Of a stretch of DNA of 64,000 bases, positions 23,267 to 34,772 are shown in pieces. Made by a program: the position numbers and the translations under genes. This DNA comes from Protopterus annectens (Eukaryota; Chordata; Ceratodontiformes; Protopteridae): NCBI RefSeq assembly GCF_019279795.1, contig NC_056748.1:701252095-701316094 (forward strand), given 5' to 3'. The notes under the pieces were generated by a model, which saw only the letters and a list, made by a program, of their open reading frames with translations, ran no database searches and was not told where the DNA came from. The first letter of the stretch is position 1; every line of letters begins with the position of its first letter.

Positions 23267-24245
23267 ATGGATAGTCACTTTCCTGCTATCTCTGCAGTCA
23301 GTTTGGTGAGCACAGGCATTCTGAGGCAATGTAGTAATTGCCTCCTGTTTACTGATGACCAGTTAATTTTGGAACCGATAAACACAGTATGTGAGAGATT
23401 TTGTTACAAAATGTCACTGGAGGCAAGACTCACACACAGACACAAAAATGCCAAAGAGATTGTCAGGGACACACACACACACACACACACACATACACAC
23501 ATACACACACACACAAAACACTCACCACACTAACTAAAGACCAGACATGTAGACCCACATATCTGGAGGTGCTCACATGTAACTTACCCATACCTCAAAG
23601 GTCTCCCAGAATCTGTTCTCAGTAACTCTGTTCATGCAAACATAGCAACTCCCACAACAACACATAAAAGAACTTCATATAGTGTATCAACTACTGAGCC
23701 CATAAGGTGTAACACCACACAACCCAATATTTTGGTCAGAGGTGACTCCATTGTGAGACATACTGATGTCTTCTCACAAGGCTGAATAAGGAGAAAGTCA
23801 CTGTTAGTTGCCTGTCAGGGGTCAGGATTCACAAAATGATGCTAGCAATTAGGTCACTAAATCTCAAGTACCAGCATGGCTCAGTCATAGTCCATGTGGA
23901 CATTAATGACCTGAGATGTGCCTAACTGGACAATATGAAGAGATACATAATTGAGCTCTCAGACTATGTGTCACTGGTGGGTATAAGCCTAGCATTGAGC
24001 AGTATTCTACCTTCTCCAAGGATGATGCTACAATGCAAAGAGAAAATATTGACTTTAATAATAGGTTAACCTACTGATGTCACTTCAAGGGGGGGGGGCA
24101 ATATTTGTCAGCCAGGGAGAACATGATTGACAAGCGACTATGCTTTGCCAGGGATAGTCTGCTCCTGTAACCACTAGGCTTTTGGATACTGGCCAAATTA
24201 TTATCTGCCACTATAGTGCCTTTTTTAGGCATTGCCAGACAGATA
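23267..24245 (+). pseudogene. CR1 copy B ORF1, broken
   Basis: The N-terminal segment has STGILRQCSNCLLFTDDQ, matching LGILRQCYNCLMYTD of copy A, so the first CxxC is kept. The second CxxC has decayed (CERFCYK). The esterase part near 23725-24240 still reads as GDSIVRHTDV at the nucleophile block, then shifts frame repeatedly. An AC repeat (23470-23517) interrupts the coding part after the zinc ribbon. It cannot make a full protein. Confidence 0.7.
23470..23517 (+). repeat. AC microsatellite
   Basis: Mostly pure ac dinucleotides with two at interruptions, within CR1 copy B ORF1. Confidence 0.95.
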
Positions 24246-24269
24246 AACCTACCAGCATAGCAAAATCTA

Positions 24270-26870
24270 CTCATGATAAGCTAAATGTATTACTGCTCAA
24301 TGCTAGCAATCTGAACAAGAAACTGCACTTCCTGGAAGCACTGGTCACCATGGAGATTGCTGATGTCTGTGCAGTTACTGAAACATGGTTCAAAGCCACA
24401 GAAAGCATCCCAGCAGTGCAAGGTGTTGATGCCTTCCATGCATTCAGACCACCCACTGTACATGAAAAAGACATTCAGCCCAACACCAATATTCATAGCT
24501 GATTTCAACTACCCCTCCATTAAATGGGAAGCTTACATGATCACTAACACTCAGGCTCAATGATTTCTAGAATTTGTCTATGCAAATGCCCTGGAACAGC
24601 TAGTCTGCACTCCAACTAGGGGGTAAAAATATCTTAGACCTAGTCCTCTCAAACTTGGTGGAGTATTGCACCCCCCCAAGTGTAACATTCCCACTGGTTA
24701 GATTAGACCACAAAGTGGTCTACTTTGAAACAAGTATAAAGCTAGACTCCCCATCTAACTCTAGAACTTTTAAGAACTTTTCTAAGGCCAACTACCTCCT
24801 ATTAAATGATAGCATAGGTAATTGCCAAACACCCCAAGCCCAGGAAATACATAGGCCTATGCAGAGCTGTACATAAAAGCACTGTATAACCATATAAACA
24901 GCTACATCTAAATGGCAGTACCAGGCTGAATAAATATAGTTCAAACTGCAAAACAAAAACCACCCTAGTGGATCCCTGGTATAAATATGATGTACAACAA
25001 AAGAAAGAAAATCCTGTCCAGAAATAGAAGAGGACATGCAGAGCAGGTAAAAACTCTCTCATTACTATAAATAAGAAACTCAAGGGACTAGTCAAGTCTT
25101 CAATGGCCAACTTCTAGGTAAAAATAGCTTCCCAAGCAGAGGATAACCACATGGCATTTTTCAGTTATGTCCACAATCTTAAATAAGGGCAACACCCAAT
25201 AATGTGCCTAATTACTTGTAGATGGCATCACCTATACCCAGCCAGAAGATATAGCAAATTTCTTAGCTGATAAATTCAGCTTAAAGTTTACCCCCTTCAC
25301 CTGTGGTTAACCCCCCCCCCCCACAGAAATACCCTCCTCCATTCTTCTACCAGTTATCACACACTGCATTCTCTAAAGCTAAAAACACGTCCTTGATTGG
25401 TCATGACAATATCCCAGGATGCCTTTCAAATGGCTTGAAACATGATCTATCAGGCCCACTAGGATCTCTATTTAGCCACAGCTTTCCAGACAGGCTTTGT
25501 CCCTCAGGAGTGGAAGACAGCAACAGTCATCCCCATGCATAAAGGGGGACCATCAACAGACCCAGGAAATTACAGACCCATATATTTCACAAGTTTCATA
25601 TACAAAGCCATGGAAATAATAATCAGGACTTGATAAATAATGATATAGGAAATCTCCAAACATTGGACCCAACCCAGTTCAGCTTCATCTGATGGACTTC
25701 TTTGAGAACGTCACCAAGGCCATGGACGAGAGTAAAACAGTGCAAACCGCCTGCTTTGACCTAGTTAAGGCATTTGACACAATTCCTTACTTGGGTATTA
25801 TAGATAAACTCAGAAACTTTAGCATAAATCCCTTCATTACCAGATGGATAGCCAAATGGCTCACAGACGAGACACATGTTGTTGTAGTGGGGGGAATCCA
25901 GATACAGCAAGAGGCCAATTACTAGTGGTATAACATAGGTCTCAGAACTGCCTGAGACATCTCCTGTTTGGAATACAATTCTCTTAAGTTAGGTCTAATG
26001 TAGAAGATGTTTGGTTGACCACATTTGCTGAAGACTGCAAGTTGGGGGTAGTTACTGAATCTCTAATGATGTACATATCATTCAGAAAGGTGTGACTCAG
26101 ACAAATAATTGGTGCCAGAACCATGGCCTAAAACTAAATGCAAAAAAATGCATACTTATACCCTTTGGGAAGTTGAATACCCCTGCAAATTACAACATTA
26201 ATAGCACACCCCTAAGAGTGGACCCAGTGGTGAGAGATCTAGGCATACAGATAGTAACTTGAAATTTGACCACCATGTGTCTGTGGTGGTGAGGAAGTCC
26301 TTCTATGTGGCACAACTTGTAAGTAAGGGCATAGCATGCAGGTCCAAGGAGATTATAGTCCAACTATACTTGCCCCTCATCAGCCCAATAATTGAGTACA
26401 ATACACCTTTTAGCATGCATCTCACAAAGCACTTGCAATAACTGGAGTGACCTTAGAGGTTCCTTACAAAAAAAAAAATACAGTGTGTAAACAATATGCC
26501 CTATGAGGATCACTTAAAAGCTCAATCCCTTTATTCTGTCCCCTATGAACTATTTAGGGGTGATATGTGCCTAATCTACAAGGCATTTTCAAATACAGTC
26601 CTGATGGAACTGTCACACACTCACAAAACAAACATGAGGATTACCCTAGTCAAGGATGTAAACCTGGCCTGTGATGTGAACAAAACATGCTGGAGGGACA
26701 GATATGTGCCTCAGTGATTAACCCTTCTTTGGAACAGGCTACCTATTCATGTGAAGCAGAGTCCTTCCCTGACCCTCTTTAAATGCAGTTTGGATCAATG
26801 GATAGTGAATCATAAATTCACTCCTGGGGTGGCACCTATGTTCCTTATGGACAAGGGCAGTCTGTAAAAT
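24270..26870 (+). pseudogene. CR1 copy B ORF2, broken
   Basis: The endonuclease start is readable (LLNASNLNKKLHFLEALV, VTETWFKATES, then DFNYPSIKWEAY), with part of the domain lost between HEKD and ADFNYP. The reverse transcriptase segment reads FENVTKAMDESKTVQTA and LVKAFDTIPYLGIIDKL. The catalytic box reads FAED near 26030 where copy A has LADD, so the active site is changed. C-terminal pieces at 26259-26717 match copy A. There are many stops and frame changes; this is the oldest of the three CR1 copies here. Confidence 0.8.
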
Positions 26871-26948
26871 ACTTAAAGGCATAAACACAAACCTAAGCCA
26901 TCCTCTAGCCCTTCAGTATTGAAAATTTAGCTAAATCTGGGTAAGGGT

Positions 26949-27908
26949 TGTGACAAAGGGAGATATTGCCAGCCCAGCTATCTGGAAATTTGTAAATAAT
27001 TATATGTCATTTGTGAATATCAGCATGATTCATATAGATGCTTGTGTTACAACTATTAGAACTGTGTGTCATGTGTATATCAAACTGGTCTGTACAGACG
27101 TGTGTTGAAAAAGGTATTTTAAAAAAAATAGCTTAAAGATGTATCCACAGTATGCCCTACTGGAATAGAACAGAAATGTACATGCAATATTGTAACTGTG
27201 TGAATATATATATGTTAACAGTGGAAAATGGAACACATGAGGTTAACTTCAGTCCAGAAAAACTTCAGAAAAATAACTGAAATTAAATTACTTTATGGCT
27301 ATGCCATAAAAGTTGATATCCTTCAGTTTTCAATGCAGCAAGGAGACACAATGTCTAAAACTAGAACATTTTCTGTATTTTATTTAGTGTGAAGTAAATA
27401 CTAATCTTGAAATGTGAAGGGATGTAATTGTTTTATGACTTCTATTATCTGCCAAAGATCTGAGGAAAAGCCCGTGTCTATGTATTTTTACAGGTAGATG
27501 CTAAATGCTACCATCTACCATCAGTGGTTGTTTTGGGCCTGGGGACAAGAAGTCAGATCACAAGAAATGATGTAATTCTGCAAGCTAGCCCAGCAGTAAT
27601 ATTTAAGATATTAATTTGAGAGGTCTGAGACACAGCATTCTGTATTCTGTCTTGGACATGACAACAACTAGAATATCCATTCACCACATTTGCCTTGCTC
27701 TGTAAGTAAGTTTATAAGGTATAGTAACTCTCTTAGATACAGTCAGGAATATAGCAAAGATTAGTTTACATGGTTTTCTTTATTTATTTGAGACTGTAAT
27801 GCAATGTTGTTTTAAATATTTCCTGTGATTTTGAACTCTGATGTCACTGGGAATATATGTTTAGTATTGTCTTGCTCTTTTATTATTTATTATTAAATAT
27901 ATTTAAAC
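26949..27908 (+). repeat. Copy B, LTR
   Basis: The first 120 bases and the last few hundred match the copy A LTR in reverse complement. The middle does not. It ends near a ttattatttattattaaat phrase that also occurs (reverse complement) at window positions 10-30. Confidence 0.7.
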
Positions 27909-28189
27909 ATTTCATTGTAACTGATCTATGTAGAAATATTTAAGTCCTGAGAGTACTTGTATATTTTTTTGGTGACACTGTGTAGGCCATTATGAATAGC
28001 CCTGCTCTTGATCAAACTACCATTTGTATTAATAGTAATATTAATATTAATATTACACAGTAAGATTGGGCACCATTTGTTAAGGGCCTTAAAGTAGCTG
28101 ATAAGAGTTGGCTTGTGGCAGTGATAACTACCTTATAGTCTGGGCAAAACGGGGGCATAGCTAGTAAACCTGTGCCAGCCTTTCCCAGG

Positions 28190-28193
<4 letters not shown>

Positions 28194-28276
<83 letters not shown>
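28194..28276 (+). repeat. GT microsatellite in copy B leader
   Basis: A pure gt run of about 80 bases, with a shorter gt run at 28294-28312. Confidence 0.97.
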
Positions 28277-28280
<4 letters not shown>

Positions 28281-28830
28281 CAGACCTCAAAGAGTGTGTG
28301 TGTGTGTGCGTGTCAGCTGCATATGCAGGAGCATGAAGCACTGGTTGGACAGAGAGGGTACTGGAGGTCTTGGCTTGACCACTCAGCTGAGATCTCAACT
28401 CTATAGCTGTGCCAGTGGGGAGTCTTATTGGGGATCTGGAGAATAAGGGAGAAACCAGCCCTGGGCTGACTGTGGTCTCGGTGTGCTCTTAAGGGAAATT
28501 GCACTTGATGCAAAAAGCTGCATGTGGAAATACTGTGTGTGTACCTGTCATCCTGTCAGTGTATGTCCTCTACTGGTGCCAGTGGTGAGGACTGAGGCTC
28601 CTTGATTACTGGTCCAGTGTTGGGTCATCACATTTATTGATGGCAGTGGTGGGATCACCACATCCCATATTGGGATTCAGTGGTATGGATATTGAACTCC
28701 TGTAGCCTGTAAAAAGTGGTCACTAAAGGCGTTTGTACTCTCAAGCAGCCACATGGTAGACATTCAGAGTTTCATATCACAATAGTTTTATTTATTTTTT
28801 GTTAGCTTAGTTAGTCAAGGAGAGAAGGTT

Positions 28831-29923
28831 ATGATGTCAGCAGAGGAGTATGGCAAGCTGACAAGGAGCCAGTTGGTTGAGATGTGCCAAGCCAAAGGAC
28901 TGGTGCATGACAACCTGACTAAAGCAGAAATGACTGCAGCCTTAACCACAGCTGTAGCACAGACCAGCAACCAGGAAGACAACCAGAATGGTCTTGGGGA
29001 TGTACAACTCTCAGAAAATAGACAGTTCAACCTTGTCTCAGAGGACTTAAAAATTCATCTGGAGTTAAAGAGAGTTGAACTTGAGGCCAAACATTTGGAA
29101 ATAGAATTAGCATAGAGACTGAGATGTTTGGAGACTGAAGAAAATGAGAGGCAGATGCAACATGAAAAGGAGATGCTGACCCTTCCCCAGGGTCATGGAG
29201 GTAATGGGGAAGGGAATAACTGAACCCCAGAAGCAACAAACATCAGTAAATTTCATCCGCAATTTACAGAGGGTGATAATTTTGGTAGTTTTATTCATAT
29301 TTATAAAAGAGTATGCAAACAGTATAAAGTTGACCAATGCCTCTGGGTACAGTTCCTGTCACCCTTACTCCAAGGTAAAGCTGTAACTGTTATTTCTAAA
29401 TTGTTGATACTGCTTGCTTAAAATATAATACTGTTAAAAATTGTTTATTGGAGTGTTTTAAGTTAACACCTGAAGCTTATAGAAAAAAGTTTGTGAGCAT
29501 AGACGCAAGGCAGATGAAAGTGTGTGTGAATGTATTGCTGAATTAAGCACTTATTTTCATAGATGGGTGAGTGGTTGTCAGGTCATCACTTTTGAAGTGC
29601 TGGAAGACCTTTTGGTGAGGGGACAAGCCCTTAGCACTTTGCCTGAGGACATGAGAATCTGGTTGGCAGATAGAGAATGTAATACCACAGATGAGTTGGG
29701 GAAAAAAGGAAACCTATATCTAGCAAGCATGGCATCACTGCACAGGAAAGGGATACCCAGTGCTGCACATGGGTCTAAGAGAACCCATGGTGGGCAGCCT
29801 AAAGTGCCCCAACAGATTCTGCCAGTAGCAGGGGAAGCCACTAATTCAAGTACATGGCCAGGATCAAGGGTTAAATGTTTTCAATGTAACCAGTGGGGCC
29901 ATGTAGCATACAGATGTCCATGA
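28831..29923 (+). pseudogene. Copy B, gag region
   Basis: This is the gag of an LTR element fossil. It starts with SAEEYGKLTRSQLVEMC, a SAP-like segment, followed by a charged helix. The main block has ELSTYFHRWVSGCQVI, and the C-terminal end has a zinc knuckle CFQCNQWGHVAYRC of the CCHC type that binds element RNA. It is broken. Confidence 0.8.
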
Positions 29924-29944
29924 AGGCAAGGTGGGAAACAAAAG

Positions 29945-30480
29945 GTGGGAAAGCCACCATGTGGGAATGACAGAATGCCAGTGATAAGTGGTCTGGAGAC
30001 AACAAGGGTACCAAACTACCACAAGAGGTTATATCCTATCTTAGTAGATGGGAAGCAGACCACTGCTAAGAGAGACACAGCCTCTCGCCTAACCATTGTG
30101 AAGCCTGAACTGGTTAAAGAGGAGCACTACTTGCTTGGGTAGTCTACTCCAGTCAGGGGTTTAGGAGGGACCCCATTCAAAATACCTTTGGCTAGAGTTC
30201 ACCTTGATTGGGAGGGTGGAAAAAGAGCAAGCAAGTAAGTGTGTTTGAAGATATCCCTGCAGATGCCCTGATAGGGAATGATTCTGATAATGCAGTACCT
30301 TGTGTGCATGCAGTCACATGTAGTCAGGCATGGAGACAAGCATGTGGGTCTGGTAGCCTGGGTGGACCCAGACAGATGACAGACTTGAAGCCAGGACTGG
30401 TGAGGTGGCTAGTTCAGGGAGGGAGCTATCCTGTTCCAGTGAGACTGAAGGGGAGCCACAACTGCTGGTGGGTACTGATG
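29945..30480 (+). pseudogene. Copy B, protease region
   Basis: An aspartic-protease-like region of the LTR element: YPILVDGKQTTAKRDTA followed by SRLTIVKPELV near the active-site turn, and DIPADALIGND further on. It would cut the polyprotein. It is broken. The same end phrase is seen in copy A near 14300. Confidence 0.65.
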
Positions 30481-30524
30481 TTGCCTTAGAGAGAGTGATT
30501 GCAAGGGCAGAGGTGAGTAGTAAG

Positions 30525-30805
30525 TGGAGTTCTTGGTTTGGCCACTAAGCTGAGATCTCAACTCTATAACTATGCCAGTGGATAGTCTTATTGGGGATCT
30601 GGAGTAAGAGGGAGAAACCATCCCCTGACTGACTGTGGTCTCTGTGTGCTCTTAAGGGAAACTGCACTTGATGCAGATAGCTGCATCTGGAAGTACTGTG
30701 TGTACCTGCCATTCTCTCAGTGTACATCCCCCACTGGTGCCAGTGGTGAGGACTGAGGCTCCTTGATTACTGGTCCGGTGGAGTGTCATCACAATGGTGG
30801 CAAGG
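30525..30805 (+). repeat. Second copy of the leader next to copy B protease
   Basis: This matches 28365-28625 closely in the same orientation (gctgagatctcaactctat, ctcttaagggaaa, gaggactgaggctccttgatt). It is a direct repeat 2.2 kb apart. Confidence 0.85.
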
Positions 30806-30827
30806 CTTGTGAGGCCTCTTGAACCAT

Positions 30828-30860
30828 TAGCCTAGTAATCCCCTATAAACCTATGAACCT
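30828..30860 (+). mobile_element. CR1 3' tail scrap
   Basis: The phrase tagcctagtaa followed by cctatgaacct resembles the sense-strand CR1 3' end in copies A and C. Only about 30 bases. Confidence 0.45.
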
Positions 30861-30962
30861 GTGATAAGTGTTCTACCTTGGTCAACAAATGCAAATAAAT
30901 TCATACATACATACATACATACATACATACATTCATACATGCATGCATACATACATAAATAC
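30861..30962 (+). repeat. LINE-like tail and CATA microsatellite
   Basis: gttctacc...aacaaatgcaaataaat (30870-30900) recurs near 35929-35960, which suggests a shared LINE 3' end. It is followed by catacata repeats to about 30960. Confidence 0.6.
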
Positions 30963-31027
30963 AACTGCTCTGATATTAGACTTCCGTATAGTGCAGATAA
31001 AGCGATATTAAATGATTATCACATACT

Positions 31028-31818
31028 GGACTATGATGTTTGCAGATGACATTGTGATCTGTAGTGAGAGTAGGGAACAGGTGGAGGAGACTCTGGAGAG
31101 ATGGAGATATGGTCTAGAGAGAAGAGGAATGAAGGTCAGCAGGACTAAGACAGAATATATGTGTGTGAATGAGAGGGAGGATAGAGGAATGGTGAGGATG
31201 CAAGGAGCAGAGGTAGTGAAGGTGGATGAGTTTAAATACTTGGGATCAATAGTTCAGAGTAACGGTCAGTGTGGAAGAGAGGTGAAGAAGAGAGTACATG
31301 CCGGATGGAGTGGGTGGAGAAGAGTGTCAGGAGTGATTTGTGACAGACGAGTACCAGTAAGAGTGAAAAGGAAGGTCTGCAAGAAGGTAGTGAGACCAAC
31401 TATGTTATATGGGTTGGAGACAGTGGCATTGCAAAAAGGCAGGAGTTTGAGCTTGATGTGGCAGAGTTAAAGATGCTAAGTTTTGCACTGGGTGTGACGA
31501 GGGTGGACAGGATTAGGAATACGTATATTAGAGGTTCAGCCCCGGTTGGAAGATTTGGAGACAAAGCCAGAAAGGCAAGATTACGTTGGTTTGGACATGT
31601 GCTGAGGAGGGATGCTGAGTATATTGGGAAAAAGATGCTAAGGATGAAGCTACCAGGTAACAGGAAAAGAGGAAGGCCTAAGATAAGGTTTATGGATGTA
31701 GTATGAGAGGACATACAGGTGGTTGGTGTGACAGAGCAAGATGCAGAGGACAGGAAGAAATGGAAACAGATGATCCGCCGTGGCGACCCCTAACGGGAAC
31801 AGCCAAAAGAAGATGATG
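31028..31818 (+). mobile_element. RTE-clade LINE, 5'-truncated, with target duplication
   Basis: The copy begins in the reverse transcriptase palm and ends at a gatgatgat tail. It is flanked by atcacatact at 31018-31027 and 31819-31828, a 10 bp target-site duplication. Its 3' end contains gtggcgacccctaac, shared with the SINE at 17648-17886. 5' truncation is usual for LINE insertion. Confidence 0.88.
31030..31800 (+). pseudogene. RTE reverse transcriptase, C-terminal half
   Basis: This is the C-terminal half of an RTE-type ORF2 protein, which copies the LINE RNA into DNA. It opens at the catalytic box MFADDIVICSES, continues with GLERRGMKVSRTKTEYMCVN and FKYLGSIVQSNG, then VVRPTMLYGLETVAL. 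One frame change lies in the A-run near 31434. After it come DVAELKMLSFALGVTRVDRI and RKARLRWFGHVLRRDAEY, an HVxRR-type region known at the RTE C-terminus. A TGA near 31704 replaces what is an Arg codon in relatives I recall. The endonuclease is missing because of the truncation. Confidence 0.88.
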
Positions 31819-31828
31819 ATCACATACT

Positions 31829-32084
31829 ATTTATTAATATTATTATATGTTTTCTATTTCTCTTAATATCTCAACAACCAAGTGACAATGAAAGAACTTT
31901 GTAGCATTATAAGAAAGCTCATGGATGAATGCCCAAAAATATTACTGATAGTATGTGTGTAGCTTAAATGGTTACCATGATATTGCTAAATTGTTTATAA
32001 AACATTGCAAAAAGTGAATGTTTACTGTATTTACTGTTTGTGAAAATTCTAGCTTGGATGTTTTTTCCTGCAATGAATACTGAA
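31829..32084. other. Unassigned sequence
   Basis: AT-rich, no motif seen. Confidence 0.4.
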
Positions 32085-33860
32085 ATTTATTTATTTATTT
32101 ATTTGTTGTTGCATTTGTTACCAGGAAAGTTCACTGGGTCTGAAATGAGCCCATTTTCAGTGAAGGCCCAGTGAGAAAAGCTCCACATATAATTTCATAC
32201 CAAGTAAAATTATACATAAACAATAAAGAGTATATAAGGTAGAGGTAGCACATTAAATAAAGTAATAAGACATTTGGAGATAACATTACATAAATTGATA
32301 ATAGTGAAGAATTGTTTAAAATCATGGTACAGGTGTAGGAATGGAAGTTTTAAATATAAGTAATATTATTAGCAGAGAGAGGAAATTAGCTTAAAGGGTA
32401 AAAGAAGGAGGTAGAAGGCTTAAAGTAGGGATAGCACAGGCTAAAGTGACAGCAGAGAAGTTGATATGATATTGAGAAGGGGAAGATAGACTAGTTATAG
32501 AATGAGGAGGAGTAGGGGATCAAGTTTTAGGTGTAGTTGGGGTGCAGGTAAATATCCAATGCAAGGAAAGATGAAGTTTAAGAGATTTTTTAAAAGCAGT
32601 GGGATTACTGATAGTTCTCAGTGAAGGAGGGAGATTATTCCATAGCTTGGAGACAGTAAAAGAAAACAGAATTTGACCAGCTGAGAGCTTAGGTTCATTA
32701 GTGTTTAATACCATTTTGTTTTCTGATCTTAGGTGTCGATTAGGATGGTAAATGGTCAGAATGGTGGAGAGGGATGGGCAGGCTGCCGGGTAGTAAATAC
32801 ATTTATGGACAGTTATTAGTTGTTGGTATTTGAGGTGATGGGGAATTTGAGCCAGTTTAGTTGATGTAGTTGTAGAAAAGTGGTGGGTGAAGAATTTAGC
32901 ATTTGTAGCAAATTTAGCAACTTTATTGTAGCATGAACTGAGTTTGGTTTTCAGAAAGGACTGAATATTGGTTAGGATGGGGTGCCATATAAGAGTGCTG
33001 GAAGCAGGAATGATGAGGCAAGAGCCTTTTTTGCAGAGAATCTAAGAAAGTAGTTGTGCCTATAAAGGGCTCCTAGTTTTTCATGTTTTTTTTATGTTGT
33101 TATGGATATGAAGGTCAAAGGTTAAGTTGTCATCAATGATGACACCGAGTAATCTGGTATTGGGAACAACTTCAATAGTAGTATTATTTTGGGAATGAAC
33201 AGATAATGCAGACTTGTCAACTGGGCTGGATTTTCTTGGGGTAAATATTAAGAGTTTAGTTTTATTGGGGTTAAGGGCAAGATGGTTCTGTGACATCCAG
33301 GATTCAGTTAAGGTGAATGCTTTTTGGGTACGTTGCTGTAGTACAGAGGCAGATTTAGAAGAGCATATAAGAGTAGAATCATCTACATATTGGATTACAG
33401 TACTGTGGGTAAGAGATGTGTGGAAGTCATTGATGAATATACTAAATAAAAGGGGACCCAGTATGGAGCCCTGGGGTACCCCTGTATTGGTTTTGATGAA
33501 AGGTGAGGAGCAGTGTTGCCAAATTGTAGATTGTTGCCTATTTCTGAGATAGTTATTAAACCAATGAAGGGCAGAAGGAGGGGTGCTGAGGTTAGAGAAT
33601 GTATTAAGTAGAAGGGAGTGGGAAACTGTGTCAAATGCTTTTGATAGATCGAGAAAGAGTGCAGAGACTATGGATCCATCATCCCTAACTCTATTTACTG
33701 TGTCCAGGAAGGAAATGAGGGCAGTGTTAGTGCTATGTCCTGGCCTAAAGCCATGTTAAGTGGAGGAAAGGAGGTGGTGTTTAACCATGTGACTAAGGAG
33801 TTGAGTGTGAATGCACTTCTCAAGTATTTTTGAGATGGGGGAGAGAATGATTTGTCTGTG
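32085..33860 (-). mobile_element. L2-like LINE remnant, copy 3
   Basis: The 3' tail (atttatttatttattt on the plus strand at 32086) and the 3' hairpin region (32131-32163) match L2 copy 1. Reading on the minus strand gives QNHLALNPNKTKLLIFTP, TRLLGVIIDDNLTFD and FTVSKLWNNLPPSLRTI, the C-terminal half of ORF2, and decayed reverse-transcriptase pieces up to about 33850. The element is truncated at its 5' end near 33860 and has several frame changes. Confidence 0.85.
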
Positions 33861-34590
33861 TGACCTTTTTACACTTTGGTTTGGATGTTAGCTATGAGAT
33901 TTTGGAGGCACATTACTGTTTATTGGTAGGAGCTTGGTTTAAAGTCCCATGTTTCTAAAGTATAGCTAAACAATCCACTTATGCTTTGCTGATGAGGTCA
34001 CTAAAAAGGCCGAAAACTGCATGTCCACAGCTAGTGGGGTTTGGCTTTATTGGCATGAATGTATACATAAAGACTTAAAAAGTGAAAAGTCATGGCCATT
34101 CAAAGGTTGTGTAGCTGAAACACCTGATGTCCTTAAGGGGTCATTTGCATATATCTCATGGGCTAGCTGAGTTTTTCTTGTAGTTTCTACTGTATTTTCT
34201 GTGACCTACATAATTTAGTTTAAGACCCAGAATCTAAAGAGACTATTGAAATAATGTGATTGTGCTGAACAAAGTACTATTTACATTTCTTTGGTAACAG
34301 TGCTCTGGAGATATGAAAATTTGTTTGAACTGTAATGATATACCTTGATTTTTTGTGAAAATTCACCAGAAGCAGCAATAGGAAATCACAGTACAAACGT
34401 CTACAGCTTTGTTAACTGTACATATCATGAACTGTAAAACATGGGAGTGCTCTGTTTATGAGAGGACAAATACAGAGGATAATGACTGGTTTTATGATCA
34501 AAACCAAGATGTTATATGTCTGAGACATGGTTGTCAAGAAAATCACCTGAACAGCAAAGCTCAAGAGGTGAATCTTAACATCCATGTCAA
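33861..34590. other. Unassigned sequence containing a hammerhead-like core
   Basis: No protein gene. The hammerhead-like core at 33953-34015 is listed separately. The rest shows no motif I recognise. Confidence 0.4.
33953..34015 (+). ncRNA. Hammerhead-ribozyme-like core
   Basis: The sequence has CTGATGA (33989-33995), a four-pair stem II of GGTC (33996-33999) with GGCC (34008-34011), and GAAA (34012-34015). Upstream, TAAAGTATA (33956-33964) pairs with TATGCTTTG (33980-33988) as a nine-pair stem I with two G-T pairs. The base before stem I gives TTC, an allowed NUH cleavage site. Stem III is weak: only two pairs before mismatches. It could be a worn self-cleaving RNA from a retroelement, or chance. 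Confidence 0.4.
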
Positions 34591-34772
34591 GAACGCATAA
34601 CAACTGAGTTGTGATCAGTCGGACCCATTTATAATTCTTTATAGCTCATGGAGCTTTAGTTGCTGTGATGTTCAGAAAAAAGAACGCATAACAACTGAGT
34701 TGTGATCAGTCGGACCCATTTATAATTCTTTATAGCTCATGGAGCTTTAGTTGCTGTGATGTTCAGAAAAAA
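34591..34772. repeat. Perfect 91 bp tandem duplication
   Basis: 34591-34681 and 34682-34772 are identical by eye. Such identity in a region of old repeats means a very recent duplication or an assembly artefact. Confidence 0.95.

Larger units (their letters stand above)
23100..26890 (+). mobile_element. CR1 LINE, copy B, decayed
   Basis: This copy has the same parts as copies A and C but is far more worn, and the octamer tail is missing: Gmr1-like copy B starts about 60 bases after its end. ORF1 covers about 23267-24245 and ORF2 about 24270-26870. An AC microsatellite has grown inside ORF1. Confidence 0.8.
26949..30805 (+). mobile_element. Gmr1-like LTR element, copy B (LTR, leader, gag, protease)
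   Basis: This is a plus-strand LTR element fossil of the same family as copy A. It has an LTR from 26949 (starting tgtgacaaag) to about 27908, a leader to 28830, gag (28831-29923) and protease (29945-30480). A second stretch of the leader follows (30525-30800). Integrase, reverse transcriptase and RNase H are not present in the window. It is broken in at least six places. Its LTR differs strongly from that of copy A in the first half, so the two belong to different subfamilies. Confidence 0.8.

Noticed and set aside
28012-28398. Open frame with a long Thr-His run
   Set aside because: It is the translation of the GT microsatellite.
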